From NCBI GenBank assembly GCA_963933055.1, contig CAWVSY010000100.1:1-5496 (forward strand): DNA of 5,496 nt. Direction: 5' to 3'. A program made the translations under genes and the position numbers. The notes under the pieces are model-generated. The model was given only the letters and a program-made list of their open reading frames with translations. It had not been told where the DNA came from and did not search any database. Source of the DNA: Oleispira sp963933055. Lineage in GTDB: Bacteria; Pseudomonadota; Gammaproteobacteria; Pseudomonadales; Oceanobacteraceae. Below are positions 5,493 to 5,496 of the stretch, one piece after another; positions within the stretch are counted from its first letter, which is position 1, and every line of letters begins with the position of its first letter.

Positions 5493-5496
5493 AATT

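Overview
The window looks chromosomal and gammaproteobacterial, with moderate-to-low GC. The glutamyl-tRNA synthetase and MiaE proteins most resemble those of the Pseudomonas / Oceanospirillales side of the class. A tRNA-Ala lying downstream of gltX in the same direction is an arrangement I know from pseudomonads. The order-level guess (Oceanospirillales-like, probably marine) is an inference from protein resemblance and base composition only.

Layout. Positions 1-28 hold the 5' end of a minus-strand tRNA-Ala, with a near-consensus promoter just upstream (47-75). Positions 76-224 carry no gene but hold three short GTAG-type REP hairpins, two of them in a 40-bp direct repeat that runs into the stop codon of gltX. 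gltX occupies 225-1718 on the minus strand. A 148-bp divergent intergenic region (1719-1866) follows, with a good extended -10 promoter for gltX and only weak candidate signals for the other direction. Next comes a tight plus-strand operon of three overlapping genes: two related proteins of unknown function (1867-2463 and 2453-3091) and a DyP-type heme peroxidase (3088-4641). A 97-bp spacer holds a terminator-like inverted repeat with a promoter inside its loop. miaE, a tRNA-modifying diiron hydroxylase, fills 4739-5464, and a fourth REP hairpin sits 6 bp after its stop codon, at the window edge.

How the genes work together. gltX, tRNA-Ala and miaE are translation functions: tRNA charging, a tRNA, and tRNA hydroxylation at A37. 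The three-gene peroxidase operon sits between them as an independent unit. Its gene overlaps (11 bp and 4 bp) imply coupled translation and a shared job. The two small proteins are diverged copies of one family: they share an N-terminal GKAYA(M/L)xxxxPI motif, an (Y)xxFxSNFxG motif and an EFxxYI(R/K)xxQ motif at equal spacing. Their strand/helix order suggests a ferredoxin-like alpha/beta fold, the same general fold as the halves of DyP peroxidases. This peroxidase plus two paralogous partners is the least explained and most interesting part of the window.
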